A DNA stretch of 64,000 nt from Pyropia haitanensis (GCA_008729055.1 SDUX01000008.1:1674001-1738000); one strand, 5' to 3'; positions 43,781-56,440 are shown, counted from the stretch's first letter. The notes: a model not told the origin generated them from the sequence alone. Program-made: numbers and translations.

Positions 43781-45690
43781 TCAAGCCATGGGCACCATCG
43801 GGTACGGCGGCACACAACCATGCGGCGAACCGGCCGCAGCAACGGCAGGCATGGCGTCTGCCGCGGTCAGCCTCCCACCGACGGGAGACAGGCCACCAAA
43901 CGCTCTCGTACCAGCCGCCGCAGCAGCAGCAGCCGCGTCACGGCGCCGCTTCCGTTGCCGCTGAAGAAACGACGCAACACTCTGACGCGACAGCGGAAGG
44001 ACCACCCCATCGGCGTCGGCCGCCGCTGTCATGCCGTCGAGAACAGCGGTGGGGGTTGCGACACGGATGCCGCCTGCACCATCCAGTGCCTTCTCAAACC
44101 GCCGCCGCAGGTCGGCCGTCCATGTCACCCGCTGCCGAGAGAGCGGGTACACGGCCGGTGGGGGCGACTGAGCCGCCACGGGAGGGGTGTAGGCAACATC
44201 GGCAACAGCGGGCTGCGCCACCCCCCCCGCCGAGAAGCAAGTGTCGGAAGATGACCGCTGGCGCATACTGTCCACTGCACACGAGTCGTCCGTGAACGCC
44301 CGCCGGCCCGACCCTCCGCTGCCAGAGCCGCCCACCGCACCCGGGGTAGTGAGGAAGCTCAGCACGCCAAACGCACCAGACGCGGGGTTGCTCCCGCCAA
44401 CCTTATGGTCATTGACACCCGAGCCGCCAGATGTGGTGGTGGACAAAGTGGGAAGGCCAAGGGCGACGGGTGGGTGAGGGTGCTCATCATAGGGGGCTCG
44501 TGGACCCGACCACCATGGTTGCCGTGCCACGCGGGGTTGAGGGGCAGGGGGGGTGACGCCAGTCATCACGGGCGCGGCCAGAGGGGGGGGGGGGCGAGTG
44601 ACGGGCGGGCGGTGCACCTGAGGAAAGACCCCCATGGGAGGCCCTCGAAGCTGCTCCGTATCCCCCTGACTCGACAACAGCTCCTCCAGCTCCTGCTCCT
44701 GCCTTTGTTGCGGCGTCCACCCCACGCGAGGAGGCGGCAGCGCTGGCAGTGTGGGACACCGCAAGGTGCCAGCAACGTGACCGGCAGGGGGCCGCGACGA
44801 AGGGTGTGAAAACAAGTCCGCGTCTGTCCGGGGCGTCGGCGCATCCGCCTGCGTCGGCATGACCGGTAGCACAGCCGAGGTAGGCGTCCACAGCAGCTTC
44901 GGCTGCGTGGCTGGGATGGCCGGGGGCAGCGGCGCAGGTCCTGGGTGCCGCAGAGGTACGGGCGGGGCGTGCTCGGGGAGGTCCGCGAGGTAGTGCGGGC
45001 CATGGTGCCAGGCCGGCTGGTTCTCCGCGGGCACCCCCACCCGCTTCATCGACGAGCCCCCAACCGCTGATGGAGGACCGCGAGAACCCCGCCCCATCGG
45101 TGGGGGCACCGGCGCGGAAGAGTACATCTCAGCACCAGGCGCGGCAGTGCCACACGGTGGCGCCGGCCGCCACACGTCCGCCCGCCAGGCTGGTGGTGGC
45201 CGCGGCGCGACGGTGGTTGGGGTAAAGGGAGGAGTCAAACACAGGGAGGGGTCCAGCCCGTCCGACGGGCGGAAAAAGCCCGCCGACGCGCCACTAGCGT
45301 CCAGAGACAGTCCGTTGGCCTGCTCTGGCCGAGAGGCGGTCCCCGGTAACCGCGTAGACGGGTAGAGTGTTGGCCTGCCCATGCCGTTGTGGGACAGCGG
45401 CGGCTGGGCAGCCGAAGGCGGCCGACGCAGGGGTGGCAAGTAGGTGCCCGCAGGTCCAACCACGGCCGGCACTGAGCCCATCCCGTCCAGCGGCCGTATT
45501 GTCCACGCCGCGGGAGACGTCATCAGGTCGTCCCCCCCCACACCCGCAACAGCAGCAACAGCAAGCGGGCGGCAAGCGACGGTCAGGTTGGTGGCCCACT
45601 CGGCGGCCGTCAAGCAACACTCCGCGTCGGTGACGGAAAAGGGGAGCCGGAGTAGTCGTGGGGGACCTGGCGGCCAAGCACCCGACAGCG
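43781..45690 (-). CDS. GARP (G2-like) transcription factor, 5' end unresolved
   Basis: The coding frame runs without interruption to the stop at 43781, over 610 residues. The N-terminal 470 residues are Pro/Ser/Thr-rich and unordered, with a short acidic/Gln patch (QRQEQELEELLSSQGDTEQL). The DNA-binding domain is at about 44131-43940: VTWTADLRRRFEKALDGAGG, then VATPTAVLDGM, an Ala/Asp insert, and LSRQSVASFLQRQRKRRR. This matches the GARP plan (WTxxLHxxFxxAVxxLGG, ATPKxVL, SHLQKYR), with SFLQRQRK in place of SHLQKYR and an insert before the last helix. It presumably binds DNA in the nucleus. Upstream of 45613 the frame stays natural (LLRLPFSVTDAECCLTAAEW) until TGA at about 45717, with no Met, so the first exon or start is missing; a CAG acceptor just before about 45672 is one option. 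Confidence 0.7.
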
Positions 45691-48600
45691 GCGCCGCACA
45701 ACCCGCTCTCTTGGGTCACCACAAATGTGGCCGTTCCAGGGCCCCCACACCGCCGCGAGGTGTCGGCCCTCAAGAGGGTGGGCACGCGTTGCACCCCTCC
45801 CCACCCGCACGCCATGGGCGCCGCGCGGGGGACACGCTCGCCCAGCACGGGCGGCCGCCGTCGGCGGACTGTGACTGAACCCCCCCCCCCCCCCTCCCCT
45901 CTGACGGCGGAGGCAGACCCGTGGCGGCCATCCAGCGCGTTCACCCGCGCCCGTCGGCGTCCCCGCGTGCCGGCGGGGCGCCGGTCGTGCAGCGTCAACG
46001 GGGGGGCACCCCCGTGTACGACCCACATCCCCCCACACCAGCGCAGAACGCACACGCCCCCGCCGCGGGGGCAGGGGGAGCCGCGGTGGCCCCCAGCGGC
46101 GCAGAGGGCAGACTTCCGTCGGCCGTGCGCGGGGGTGTGGTGCTGGGGGCGTGAGGGGGGGGCGGCAGGCGTGGTGCGCGGGGGTGGCCGGGGGTGGCGG
46201 GCGTCCCCCCCGCCCAGCACTGCCCTGCCCAGCGGCGGCGGAGCGCGTGGTCGCCGGCGGCAGAGGCGGGTGCACCCAACGGGCCAGCAGCCACGCAAAC
46301 GCGAGTGTGAGCTGGCCCGTGGCTGTTGATGGCGGGCGACGGCCCCCCCCGCGCGCGGGCGGTTGTCCACGCCAGGGCCCCCCGTACGGCGGGGGGGGGG
46401 GGGGGGGGGAGAGTGTGCGCCGACCAAGGGGCGGCGCGGCCGCGCCGCCACCGGGCGAGCGCGGCGGCGGCGGCGGGCCTCGCCGGTGGGCCCGGTGGGC
46501 GCAAGCCCACGGCGGAGACCCAACACGGCTGGTTGCAACTGGGGCCGCCCGCACCCCCCCCCGCGCCACCGCCGCGCCCGCCGGGTCCCACATTTGGAGC
46601 GGGTGGCGTCGCAAGGGAATGAAACAGTGCCAGCCGCCGCCACGCCGCCTACCCGCTGGGCTGCCACACGCCGCCATCGGAAAAATAACCTTCCGCCGGC
46701 TCGGGCCAGACAGACAACAACATCCACGGCCCCCACCCCCCGCCCCTGGCCCACCCCCCCCAGTCTTTCTACCCCGAGCCGCCCTTTTGCCCCCCCCTCG
46801 CCCCCTGCTCGGCCGCCCACGCCGCCTTTATTATTCCGCGGGAGCAAGATATCATACTGGCGGTGGTGGCGGGGGCTCGTGCAATGCGAGGGGGTCCCGT
46901 GTCTCGGTCGACTGGCATTCCACCTGTCGGAGTGCTCCCGCCTTTGGTCCCTACTCTATGGCGGCGGGGGGCCCCCTCCACGCCCATCCTCTCCCGTGTC
47001 GTGCGCTCGGCCTGCTGTCACGAGCAGACCCGTCGGTTGAGGCTGGGTGCGGCTGGCTGCGCCGGCTGCGGCGACGGCGGCGACGGCGGCGACGGCGGCG
47101 GGGAGTCGGGGCCGCAGGCAGGGGGCGAGTGGGGCAGAGCGGGGTGTGGAACGGGGCCGGTCGACGCGGAACGGGCTGGCGGTGGTGTTGGAGGGGGGGT
47201 GGCCCCCCCCCGCCCCCACGCCGGGGGACCACCGAGCCAGCAGAGGCCATCCACACCAGCGGTTGCTCGGCAACCTGCGGGACTGGAATGTGAGGGGTGG
47301 TGCGGGCGGGTGGTGGGTCGGGGGAGGGCGTGTGGAAGCTGGCACTGGGGACGAGGACCCCGCTGGGCCCGACCGACGCCCGCGTTGGCAGACGGCCGCC
47401 GCACCCACGCCCGCTGGCAATAGCCACCAGCGAGCCTGCATCCGGGCCACGTGCGCGCGCCGCCACGGCCGCCGACCCGGGTTTGACCAACGTGTCCACG
47501 TCCCAGGCGTGGCGTGGGGAGGGAGAAAAACATGCGAGGGGTCGTGATGAAAACAGACAGCAGCCGACCCGCCCACGGGCCATCCAAGCCGGTTCCTCAT
47601 GTGTAGCCCTCCGACATCAAATCAATCACTTATCCGCCGACTCCTCGACCACGAGAGGGGCAGGCCTGCCCAGCGCGGCGGGCGCGGCCAGCCGATCAGC
47701 AGGACGACCGGCAAGGGGGCGTCTGACGAGGGGCGGGGTGTCCCGCCGCGCCGTCGCGCCACGCCGCTCCGCCGCGCCAGCAGCGACGACGGTGGCGGCT
47801 CGCGGAGAATCCCCTAGCTAGGGGTGCGAGCGGATTGCCCTCGCCGGACAACGGGCCCCAGCGTGAGAACCAATCAGCGTCTGAGCACATCCATCGCGAG
47901 CCGAGGATGGGTCGGTTGCGGCCACAATTTATTCAGCGGCCCACCAGTTGCAGCAATGACAAGCGCCGCCCCCGCCCCCCTCTTTGTGCGCGACGGAAAA
48001 AGGACGCCCAATCCGGCTCGGCTTGGCTCGTGGCCGGGGACCGTGGGGGGTGCCCACAACCCGCACCCAGCACGATCACACCAGGACGAAGCACGCTACA
48101 CCATAAGGTCCTGGGTTAAGGCCTCGGCCAATCAAAAGCCACCTCTATTTTATGTCGCTTGACACTCGCGACCATCCCCGCCTTGCGGCCACCCGGGATG
48201 CGGGGGGCGCGGCTGCGAGCCCGTGCGGATTGGCTGTCGGTGGAGCCGTCCCTCCACCCCAAGCCGACCACCTGTCCACCTCCCCGACGGCGGGCCAGCA
48301 GACGTGTGCCAGGTGTGGTTGGAGGCCTAGACGCCCAGCCTCGCACCCACACCTTGTGCGAGTTCCTAGGGCGGGGCCACACGCCCCCCAGTCCGCCCCT
48401 TGGGCCCAGACCGCTGGTGGCGGCGCCCCGCTCGAACAAGCTCTGCGGTGCATGGCGCAATTGTGCAAGGTTTTGTAAGGTCATTGGCCGTCCCCGCCAA
48501 CCACAAACCCGCAAGCGCCTCATACCCGATGGCCGGCGCGAGGGTGTCCCAGCCGCCCGCCCTCGTGCTCGCAACGAGGCTCTCGAGGCCGTGTGTGGAC

Positions 48601-48960
48601 CGTGGGCACGAGGATGGGGCGGCGCGCCTACTCGTACTCGACCTCTGCTCTCTTTGCTCTCGACTGGCGAGACCAAAGATGTACGTTGCGGTCCGCACCT
48701 GAAGCAAGAGCTGTAGCCACTGGGGTACCGGCGCCGCGCGCGCGCGCTTTCGACTGGTATTGAGAGAGGAGGTGACACGCCGGCGGGTCATTGGGGAGAT
48801 GCACCGAGCTGACCGACAGAGGGCGCTTGGCAAAGGCCCGTAATTGGCTCATGAGCGCAGCTGTCAGTAAACCCTTGACAGTTCCTCAACCCGTGGCGGG
48901 ACGTGACCTCGAGGGCGCCAGCCAGATTCTCCGTGTGTGAATACAAGAAATAGGGGGGGG
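45691..48960. other. Intergenic region without recognisable genes
   Basis: GC-rich at 45700-47550 with a C tract (45880-45897) and a G tract (46391-46409); more mixed at 47550-48960. The missing 5' exon of the GARP gene may lie in the first part. A perfect CCCCTAGCTAGGGG palindrome occurs at 47811-47824. No frame shows a domain. Confidence 0.4.
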
Positions 48961-51450
48961 GGGCCCCCAGACAAGACGATGAGCGTGAGCGCATTAGCAT
49001 CGAGGGTGTGGAAGCCAGAGGCGTTTCCCCTTCTCACACGTCATGTCGTGTCAGGAGGTCTCCTTCCCGCCACCCCACCTGTTGGGACATGAGCTACGAT
49101 CCTGTTTGAAGATTGCTCGTACGCAATTTGCAGACACCTTGCGGTGTACCCTACCCTGAACAGAAGGACTCAAACCGAGGCGACCCAGACCAGTGGAAGA
49201 GTTATAGAAGACTGCAACGGAACAGTACAGGCTTTCGGACACTTCTTTGGCAGAGCTCACTCCACGTTGCACAAATACAGATGAGATGTGGGCAGTCATG
49301 CAGACGGCAGCGGAAGCGTGCGGCTGATTTGCCGTGGAAGTTTGACCACCAGAAATCGAGTTTTCAAACATTCTTCACCCATTCAAGGTCTCCCCAGCTG
49401 CCGGGCACTGCCGAGACAACGGGCTGCATTGTGCTGCGGCAAGATGTACGTCAGCGCGGTGCGCGAGCATCAGCGGGGAGGGGCATAAGTCGGGGGGGGA
49501 AAGGATGGGACGAACTGTGGGAGAAGGTGGGTGGGTATAGTGGCGCTGTGGGGCGCGGCGGCGCGCCGTCGGTGCCCGAGGGAGGAAGCTGCGCACGGCT
49601 CGACTTGTAGATGTGCCAGACGCATCATCGTGGTAGTCGGCAGGTACGCTTGTCGTGAGCGGCCTCGTCTGCGACGTGCTCTGCGACAGACCGGGGGCGC
49701 AGGGTATTGTGTACGCGGCACTTGGTGCCCGTCGACGGCTGCACTGGTCGTTGTTTGACAGTATGAGTACTTTGCGTCGCAGCGGGCGCGTGTCACCATG
49801 GCACACGACCGTTCCGACCCAGGCACTGCGCCAAGATGCACGTCATGTCACCACGATCGTCCCGACTGGATGGTGCCGGCGCTGGCAGCCGTCCGTCGGC
49901 ACGGTGGAACGGATGGGGCACAGCGAGCAGGAGCTGCTGGAAGAGCGCCGAGGAGAGGGAAGCACAGCGAGTACGGCGCAACCTGAGAAGGCGCGCGTGG
50001 CGCACGCGAGCGGGACGGTGCGCTCCGACGCTGGGGGCGCGCCTCCAGAATATAGACAGCAAAGGAGACACGGAGGGCAGCGGTGGGACGAGGGCAATCA
50101 GCAGACGAGTGTTTTCTGTCCGACTGCGCGGGGAGGCGCCCCGCGGAGAGCTCGATTGCGGATCCGGCTTTGGCGAGCAGGATCACGGAGGTGAAAACGG
50201 CGGGAAGTCAGTTCGGAAGTAGCCCGCAACCATGACAATTTGTAACAGAATCTGACTGCGAACGATCCGGGCTGCAAACGGCGGTTCAACCAACGCGGAC
50301 CTCCGATCAAGCAGACACGCGCTGCTTTTCTATCCGGTCACTGGTCGCAGCCCTTACAGTATGATGGTCTATTCCGCCCGTTGGAAAACCATGCCACGTT
50401 CTGTATCGATCGTACGAAAGCTTGCCTGCGACAACAGTTCAGAGAAACGACGGAAAGTGACTCTCAGATCAGTGCGTACTATTGCAGTCGCCCGAACTTT
50501 TCAACAGCAGATGACCAATGACATGCCTCAGAATCAGCTGGTCTAACCAACAGCTGCTCAGTATCGCGCTCACATGTTGAGCAGACGGGACGCATTGCCA
50601 CTGTCAAGGGATTTCAGACCAGACCGACGGGATGACTGGCTCTTTCGCAGCCGGCTCGCCTGCTCTGGTCAATCATTCGCCTGAGATTCACGGGAAACAG
50701 CGGAGATTTCCGGGAAACCGCTGTTGGATTAATCAACGCCCTGCTCGAGGTCGACTCGCAGCGGTGGCCAATCAGATGCTCTTTGGATGAGAAGCGCCAC
50801 GCGATCACTGTGGCGTTCTTCCACTCCATTGGTCTAGAAGCCGTCTGGCGGCTGCTGTTGTGCACTTGTACACATGCACCACCGCCAAAATTGGGACTAC
50901 TGCAATACGTGTGGTACATGGAGAATACCACAGCAGAAAAACTTCGATTGTCAGCTGCGGAACTCTTGAGTTTCCCTCTCGGTTGGTGTGCGCAGCGTTG
51001 TTCGGAACCCATGCATTCGTTCTCGATCAACGACGGGGGCCGTTGACAGTCGGCCTTGTATTGCAGTCCTTCCAATTTTGTCCGATGTGATCTAAGTCAA
51101 GACTGGGTCTGCTCAACTTCCTATTGGTCGATCGGTTTTATCCGGCTGCATGGATGGCTGAGACGCAGTTGACCAGCTCTGGACCCGGCTCTTGACTTTG
51201 ACCAGATCGGACAAAATTGAGAAGACAGCAATGTGCGACACACCTGTAGTTTCCCAGCCAATAACTCAACAAATGGCCGACAGACACACTTGGAATCCAA
51301 TGAAAGACTGATGAAACCCTTAATAACTCGTGTTTGTTGGTGAATTCTACCCTCTGGCAAGATCGACCAACTAATTATGAACTACAGGGAGTATATTGCC
51401 CTCTAATTACGGTTCTTTGGTGGCTTGGTGTCGGGCCAGCCGCGATGGGA
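48961..51450. other. Lower-GC island, possible remnant of mobile DNA
   Basis: GC drops clearly below that of the flanks over about 2.4 kb. No long frame and no recognisable transposase or reverse transcriptase is present. It contains the foldback repeat at 51061-51231. The change in composition and the inverted repeat suggest decayed inserted DNA; this is inference. Confidence 0.45.
51061..51231. repeat. Foldback inverted repeat (arms about 49 bp)
   Basis: The left arm (51061-51109) begins TTGCAGTCCTTCCAATTTTG; the right arm (51231-51182, read in reverse) begins TTGCTGTCTTCTCAATTTTG. Both continue with TCCGAT, AAGTCAAGA and GGGTC. Similarity is about 80 percent with a loop of about 72 bp. 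It could be a small MITE or foldback element, or the end pair of an old insertion. Confidence 0.75.
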
Positions 51451-52226
51451 TTGCGACTGCCGGTGACCTGAGGTGCTGGTGGGCACCCCCCCTTCCACGC
51501 GCCCCGCTGCGCAGGGGGACGCAACGCCCGCTCGAGCTGCAGGGCCCCCACGCCCGGCAGGGACCTGCCGCGCTGGCCCGCTACGGGGCCCTCCGTTGCT
51601 ACGGCAGCCGCACGGGGCCGTGGTGGTGGTGGTGGTGGCGGGGGCGGTCGCATCGGCAGCTCGCGAGGCGGTGGGGTCTGCCGGGGGGGAGAGGGGTGCA
51701 TCCTCACCGGCAGCGCCCGCGGAATATTCCCATCCCCGCCGACCCTTCTCGCTGCGGCTGCGTGCGCGCGCGGACGGCCGCGTGGCACTGCTCGGGCCCC
51801 ACCCGACTTGTGCCCTGACCGCCGCCCCCCCTGTAGCCTCATTGTCATCCATTCCGCGGTGCGTACCGTTGCACTCCCACTGCGCTCTCTCCCCTCCCAT
51901 CACCGTCCCCTCCCCTGTCTCCCCCCCTACTCCCTCCCCCATCACCCCTCGCGTTCCATCCATTCCCGGCGGGCGCTGTCCGTTTACTGTGCGAGCGGAA
52001 GCTGGCCCGCCGCCCTAACGGGCACCTGTCGGTAGGCCACTCATCGGGCCCGTCTCTCGCCCCACCGTGGTACAAGGGTCCATGCCGGCCGGCGTCGCGC
52101 ACTCTGTTTGCTGCCCCCTCCCCTGTACCCCGTTCCCCACCCCCCCCCCCCCCCACCGCACCCTGATTGCCGTCGCAGAGTTGGTGGTGCGGTCGACCCG
52201 GCGGCACGGCGGCCGCCCCTTCCATC
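51451..52226. other. Intergenic region, promoter side of the polyglycine protein gene
   Basis: GC-rich again, with C/T-rich sequence at 51880-51970 and a C tract at 52140-52154. Probable promoter and 5' UTR of the gene at 52227. No gene is recognised. Confidence 0.45.
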
Positions 52227-52475
52227 ATGGATACCGCTGAGCTCCGCCGCCTCGTCCGAGCGAGCGTCGCGGCCCTGCGGGAGGACGGCGACGAGCCGCC
52301 CGTCGGGCCGCTGCCGCGGCACGTGGCCGTCGGTCGTGCCTTTTCCCGCTCCGCGTCGCCTGCGCCGCGGCGTGCCGGCGGCGGGGGCGGCGGCCGCCAC
52401 CGGCGTCCCGTGTCATCGGGGGGCGGCGGCGGCGGCGGCGGCAGCGGCGGTGGGGGGGGTGGCGGTGCGGGCGGC

Positions 52476-52535
<60 letters not shown>

Positions 52536-53006
52536 GGGCGCCACCGTGGCGCCGCGCGCGCGGCGCGCGTCGGTGCCCGCCGCGCGCGACGCACCCACAA
52601 CGACCTGCGGCTGTGGTCGGGCTCTGGGCTGGCGCCGTGCGCGCGGTCGGGGGGCCTCGCGTTTGACGAGGAGGCCGACTTGGCCGACGTGGCGGACCTG
52701 CGGGAGCTCCTGCAGGTCACCTGGCGCTCCGCCCTCGACGTGCTGCACACGGACGTGGCCGTCGCCGCCGCGTGGGCGCCCTTTGTGCGCATCACCGAGG
52801 AGGAGCAGGCCGTGCTGCTGCGGCAGATGGTCCTCGCGGGCGCGTCGGGGAGTCGGCGGGAGCGGCGGCGGCGGGCGATGCTTGGCAAGGCGCCGGCGCC
52901 GCGGGGGGGGGGCGCCCCTGGGGGGGGGGACGCCGTCGACGGGGGGGCGACGACGGTGGCGGCCGCGGGGCACAGCCGTCGGGGGTCGCGTGTGGGGTAC
53001 TTATGA
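52227..53006 (+). CDS. Hypothetical protein with polyglycine linker
   Basis: Frame of 259 residues from the Met at 52227 (MDTAELRRLVRASVAALRED). A helical N-terminus and an Arg/Ser segment are followed by a polyglycine linker of about 45 residues encoded by GGC repeats, a basic stretch (ARRARRTHNDLRLWSGSGLA) and a structured acidic domain with AFDEEADLADVADLRELLQV, TWRSALDVLHTDVAVAAAWA and FVRITEEEQAVLLRQMVLAG. The end is basic and glycine-rich. No family is recognised. An in-frame Met at 52167 would add 20 less natural residues. The alternation of helical, amphipathic segments with a flexible linker supports a real protein; function unknown. Confidence 0.6.
52422..52540. repeat. (GGC)n repeat in coding sequence
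   Basis: GGC triplets with a few GGT and GCG interruptions, encoding the polyglycine linker of the protein at 52227-53006. Likely length-variable. Confidence 0.85.
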
Positions 53007-54917
53007 TGAGAACGCTTTGGATGACGGCTGCGTAGTGGCTGGTGGGGGCGCGCTGGATGTGGCGTTCACGACCGGCCGGGCCAGGAGCGGCGACTGTCGC
53101 TGGGCTCGGCTGTGGAAACTGCGGCGCCGGGCGTCACACACGCGTGACCGACCGGCGCTGGTTTGCGGCGCCCGAGTCGTGGCGTGCTGATTTGGTCGTC
53201 TCGGGCGCGTCCCGGTGACGCGGAGCGCTTCCCTCTGCTGGGCAGCAAGGCGGATGCGGCGAGCCGCTCGTGGGCGGGTGCCGACGGTGACGGCGGTAGC
53301 GACGTGGGCGGCGGTGTCCCAGGGAGTTTCTTCCGCTGTTTGTTATTCCTTCCGTTCGTCACCGCAGACGTGGCATTTGGACGCGGCGTTTGCAGGCAGT
53401 TGCGTGCCACGGCGCCGACACGGGGCGGGGAGAGCAAAAGGTGTATGTTTGGGGGTGGGGACTGGCAGGAGGGTGAAGGGTTTGTGGCTTGGGGGGTGAC
53501 GACGGCGGGTGGTGAACTGTGGGGTCCAGGACGTGGCGGTGTGGCATCCTCACAGCTTGCACCCGTGCACGTGGTGCGCTGTACGTCAAGAAAGCACTCA
53601 CCCCGACTGTTACTGTGTGTGCTCTTTGTTGGCTGACCGGGCATGCTGCCTCTGTGCTGTTTTGACTTATGTCGGTGGGCGCTCATGGTGTGTTGTGTTA
53701 TCTTCAGTACCCGCATCCCCGGTGTCGCAGCCTCTTGCCTCCCTGAAGCGGTGGATCGGAGCGCAGGGACGGCGGAGTTCTGTGTGTCCGGTTGCCATGC
53801 GGTCTCCCTGTTGGCGTGCCGTATGCGCACAACCCTTGTACCATTCGCGTTTTGTTTTTTTATCCTTTTTCGCCCTCTTGGCGGCCGCCTCCTGCGCCGC
53901 GGCGCCCTGGCGCTCTACATTGACATGGCCGACACCTCCCCCCTTCCCCACACGCGGGCGACGCATGGGACGTGCGAACAGGGGCGCCGCCGCGCGGCAC
54001 TGAGCAGGTCGCGTCCCCCCGTGGGATGGCTGGACGCTGGCGGTGCTGCCGCCGCTGGTCTTTGGGGGACGGTTGGGGTGGAGGGTGTGCGGGGAGAGGA
54101 CCGTCGTGGCGACCGCCCATCCGGTGGGCGTGCCGTCGTGGCTGGGGGGTAGCTGGTGCCGGCGCCTGCAGGCGGCACCGGACGCAACAGCGGCGTGGCT
54201 GCGTGTGCGCTTGCGTGGCCAGCGTGGGGCCCACCACCCGTCGTGGGGTGCGGGGTGGGGGGGTGAGGCGTACCCACCAACCCTCCCCCAGCCCGAGAGG
54301 GGTCCAGCACCCGTCGCCGCCGCAGTGCTGTTTTTGTGTCAGTGCCTACGGGGGAGGGTGGAGGAGTGGGGGTGGGGCATGGAGGTACCGTTGGCGGCAG
54401 GTGTGGCGCGTGCAGTTCCGACTGAGGCCGGAAGGGCGGTGGGCGAGTTGCGCGGGGTCGGGACGGCGGCGAGACGCACCATCCCCGCCCACATTCGCTG
54501 CGCGCACCAGCCACACTGTCACCAAACGCAGGGGCATTCCCGTGGTGGACAGGACGGGCCGCCGTGGCCAGTCGGGCGACTTCTTCGCACAGACATCGGG
54601 GCGGGGCGGGGGCAAAAGTGCGAACGGCGGGGCGGAGAGCCGCCATATCGTACTTGGTTCTATCCCGGGCGCAACTACGCGTGTCGTGGCGCCGTGGCAC
54701 TGCTTGCTACCTCGTCCTTGCTATCGTCCCTCGTCCTCGTCCGTAGGTCCTCTCGGCACGGGCGCGGCGTCCGCCGAGCGGACTGCCGGCAGAGCGGAGG
54801 ACGCCGGGGGGCGGGGCAGGGGGCGTGGCCCCCACGCCCCTCCCCGCCTGAGCCCTCCCTCCCTCCCTCCCTCCCTCCCCCGCTCACCCCTTGGGGGCCC
54901 ACTCGTGGCCTCCCACA
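53007..54917. other. Intergenic region without recognisable genes
   Basis: Mixed composition; T-rich patches at 53330-53400 and 53845-53875, otherwise G-rich. It ends in a CCCT tandem at 54855-54880 just beyond the 3' end of the first Pro-rich protein gene. No domain or coherent frame is seen. Confidence 0.4.
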
Positions 54918-55493
54918 CTAGTCGTAGCGGCGGTAGTAGGGCCGCCGGGAAGGCGACGCGGTTGCGAGCGCGGGTGTTGGCAACGCCGTCGGCACGTACG
55001 GCATGGGCGTCGGCAACGCCGTCGGCACGTACGGGATGGGCGTAGGCGACGCGGTTGGCACGTACGGGATGGGCGTCGGCGACGCGGTTGGCACGTACGG
55101 GATGGGCGTCGGCGATGCGGTCGGCACGTACGGGATGGGCGTCGGCGACGCGGTCGGCACGTACGGGATGGGCGTCGGCGACGCCGTCGGCTCGTACGGG
55201 ATGGGCGTCGGCGACGCCGTCGCGGGAGCGGGCGTCGGCGACGCGGTCGGCTCGTACGGGATGGGCGTCGGCGACGCCGTCGGCTCGTACGGCACCGGCG
55301 TCGGCGACGCGGTCGCCGGCGCGGGCGTTGGCGTGCTGGGCATTGGGTAGTAGGCGGGCGTAGGGGTCGCCACGTAGTACTGGCGGCCGGCCATGGGCGG
55401 CGCCACGCCGACCGCGGGGGTGCCCGCCGCGGCCGCCGCGGCCAGCGCCGCCACCAGCGTCGCGGTCGAGGTGAAGAACTTGGTGAACGCCAT
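54918..55493 (-). CDS. Secreted Pro/Thr/Tyr-rich repeat protein, copy 1 of a divergent pair
   Basis: 191 residues from the ATG at 55493 to TAG at 54918. The signal peptide is [20 protein letters not shown] with an Ala-rich core. The mature chain begins near [20 protein letters not shown] and consists of 11-residue repeats of the type [11 protein letters not shown]. In the C-terminal half of this copy they become [11 protein letters not shown] and [11 protein letters not shown], with occasional TPAPATA units. It ends [10 protein letters not shown]. Pro/Thr/Tyr repeats behind a signal peptide resemble extensin- or mucin-like extracellular matrix proteins; cross-linking through Tyr and glycosylation on Thr are plausible but inferred. 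A TATA-like CTTATGTA lies at 55730-55737 (TACATAAG on the coding strand), 244 bp before the start, as in the other copy. Confidence 0.82.
   Translation of the reverse strand: MAFTKFFTSTATLVAALAAAAAAGTPAVGVAPPMAGRQYYVATPTPAYYPMPSTPTPAPATASPTPVPYEPTASPTPIPYEPTASPTPAPATASPTPIPYEPTASPTPIPYVPTASPTPIPYVPTASPTPIPYVPTASPTPIPYVPTASPTPIPYVPTALPTPMPYVPTALPTPALATASPSRRPYYRRYD
54965..55330 (-). repeat. 33-bp coding tandem repeats (SPTPIPYxPTA)
   Basis: About ten units of 33 bp, each 11 codons, within copy 1. Units differ mainly at the codon for Glu or Val after PIPY. Confidence 0.85.
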
Positions 55494-55729
55494 CGCACCA
55501 AAGGCGGGTGTGACGACGAGTGCGGGACGGAAGCTGCCAAGCCGAAACGGCGGGAGCAGCGGCTGGGGCTGACCGGGTGGAGTGTGGGCGTCGGGGGTGG
55601 TGGTGGTGGTCAACGACCGGGCGGGCGGGCGACGTCGGGGTGTGGTGAGGCGGGCGTGGTGAGTGTGCTGCGGTGAGCGTGTTGTGGGTTGACGGTTGGC
55701 TGAGGATGAGGTGCCGCTGCTGACGGGCG

Positions 55730-55737
55730 CTTATGTA
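55730..55737 (-). promoter_or_regulatory. TATA-like box of copy 1
   Basis: TACATAAG on the minus strand, 244 bp upstream of the start codon at 55493; conserved in position and sequence at 59965-59972 in the other copy. Confidence 0.5.
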
Positions 55738-56440
55738 CCGGCGGGAGGGTGAACGGGGAGGGGCGCGGGGGGGGGGGCGGGGCGGCCAACCGCACAGCGT
55801 CCCCCCCAACACGCGGCGGCGCACCGCTGCCGCCGCGGCGGCGCACCGTTGCCGCCGCGGCCGCCGCTGGCACCCGCCACCGTCGCCACGACACGCTTGC
55901 CGCAGCAGCGACGGTGGCCACCGTAGAGTCGCCAACGACGGCCGCAGACGAGCGCCCGCCGCCGTGCGCTCCCACCCACCCCCCCCGCCCCGCGGCAGGC
56001 AGCCGCCGCCCGCGCGGGGCGGCAGCCGTGGCGCCCGCGGCTGATGTGAAGGAAAGGGAGCCGCGCTGTGGCTGACGTGGCGGCAGCCGCCACGTCGGCC
56101 GCGGACGCCGCGGCAGCCGCGGCGACGAGGGGGAGGGGGGGCGACCCCGCTCAGGTTCGGGCACCCGCCCCGCACCGTCCGCACCGCCGCCCTCCTTCCG
56201 CCGGCGCGTCCGTCGCTGCCGCGCCTCCCACTCGCTGCTGCTGCTGCCGCCGCCGTCGCTGCCGCCGCCGCCGACCGTCCTGCCAGCCGTCACCGCAGCA
56301 CCGCGCCACGCCGCTGGGCAGAGCGTCAGGGGCGGCGAGGGGACCCCCTGCCGACCCACCCCATCCCCATCACGTCGTTACCCCACGAAGTTCCCCCCGC
56401 GACTGAACACACCCCATGATACGGTGCCTGTGCCATGGGC

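Larger units (their letters stand above)
54918..56440 (-). repeat. Left arm of a large inverted duplication
   Basis: The sequence read on the minus strand from about 56440 to 54918 matches the plus strand from about 59255 to 60778. It is near-identical through the upstream region (about 56310-55500) and the signal-peptide coding part, and weaker at both ends. It contains gene copy 1 and its promoter. Confidence 0.88.
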
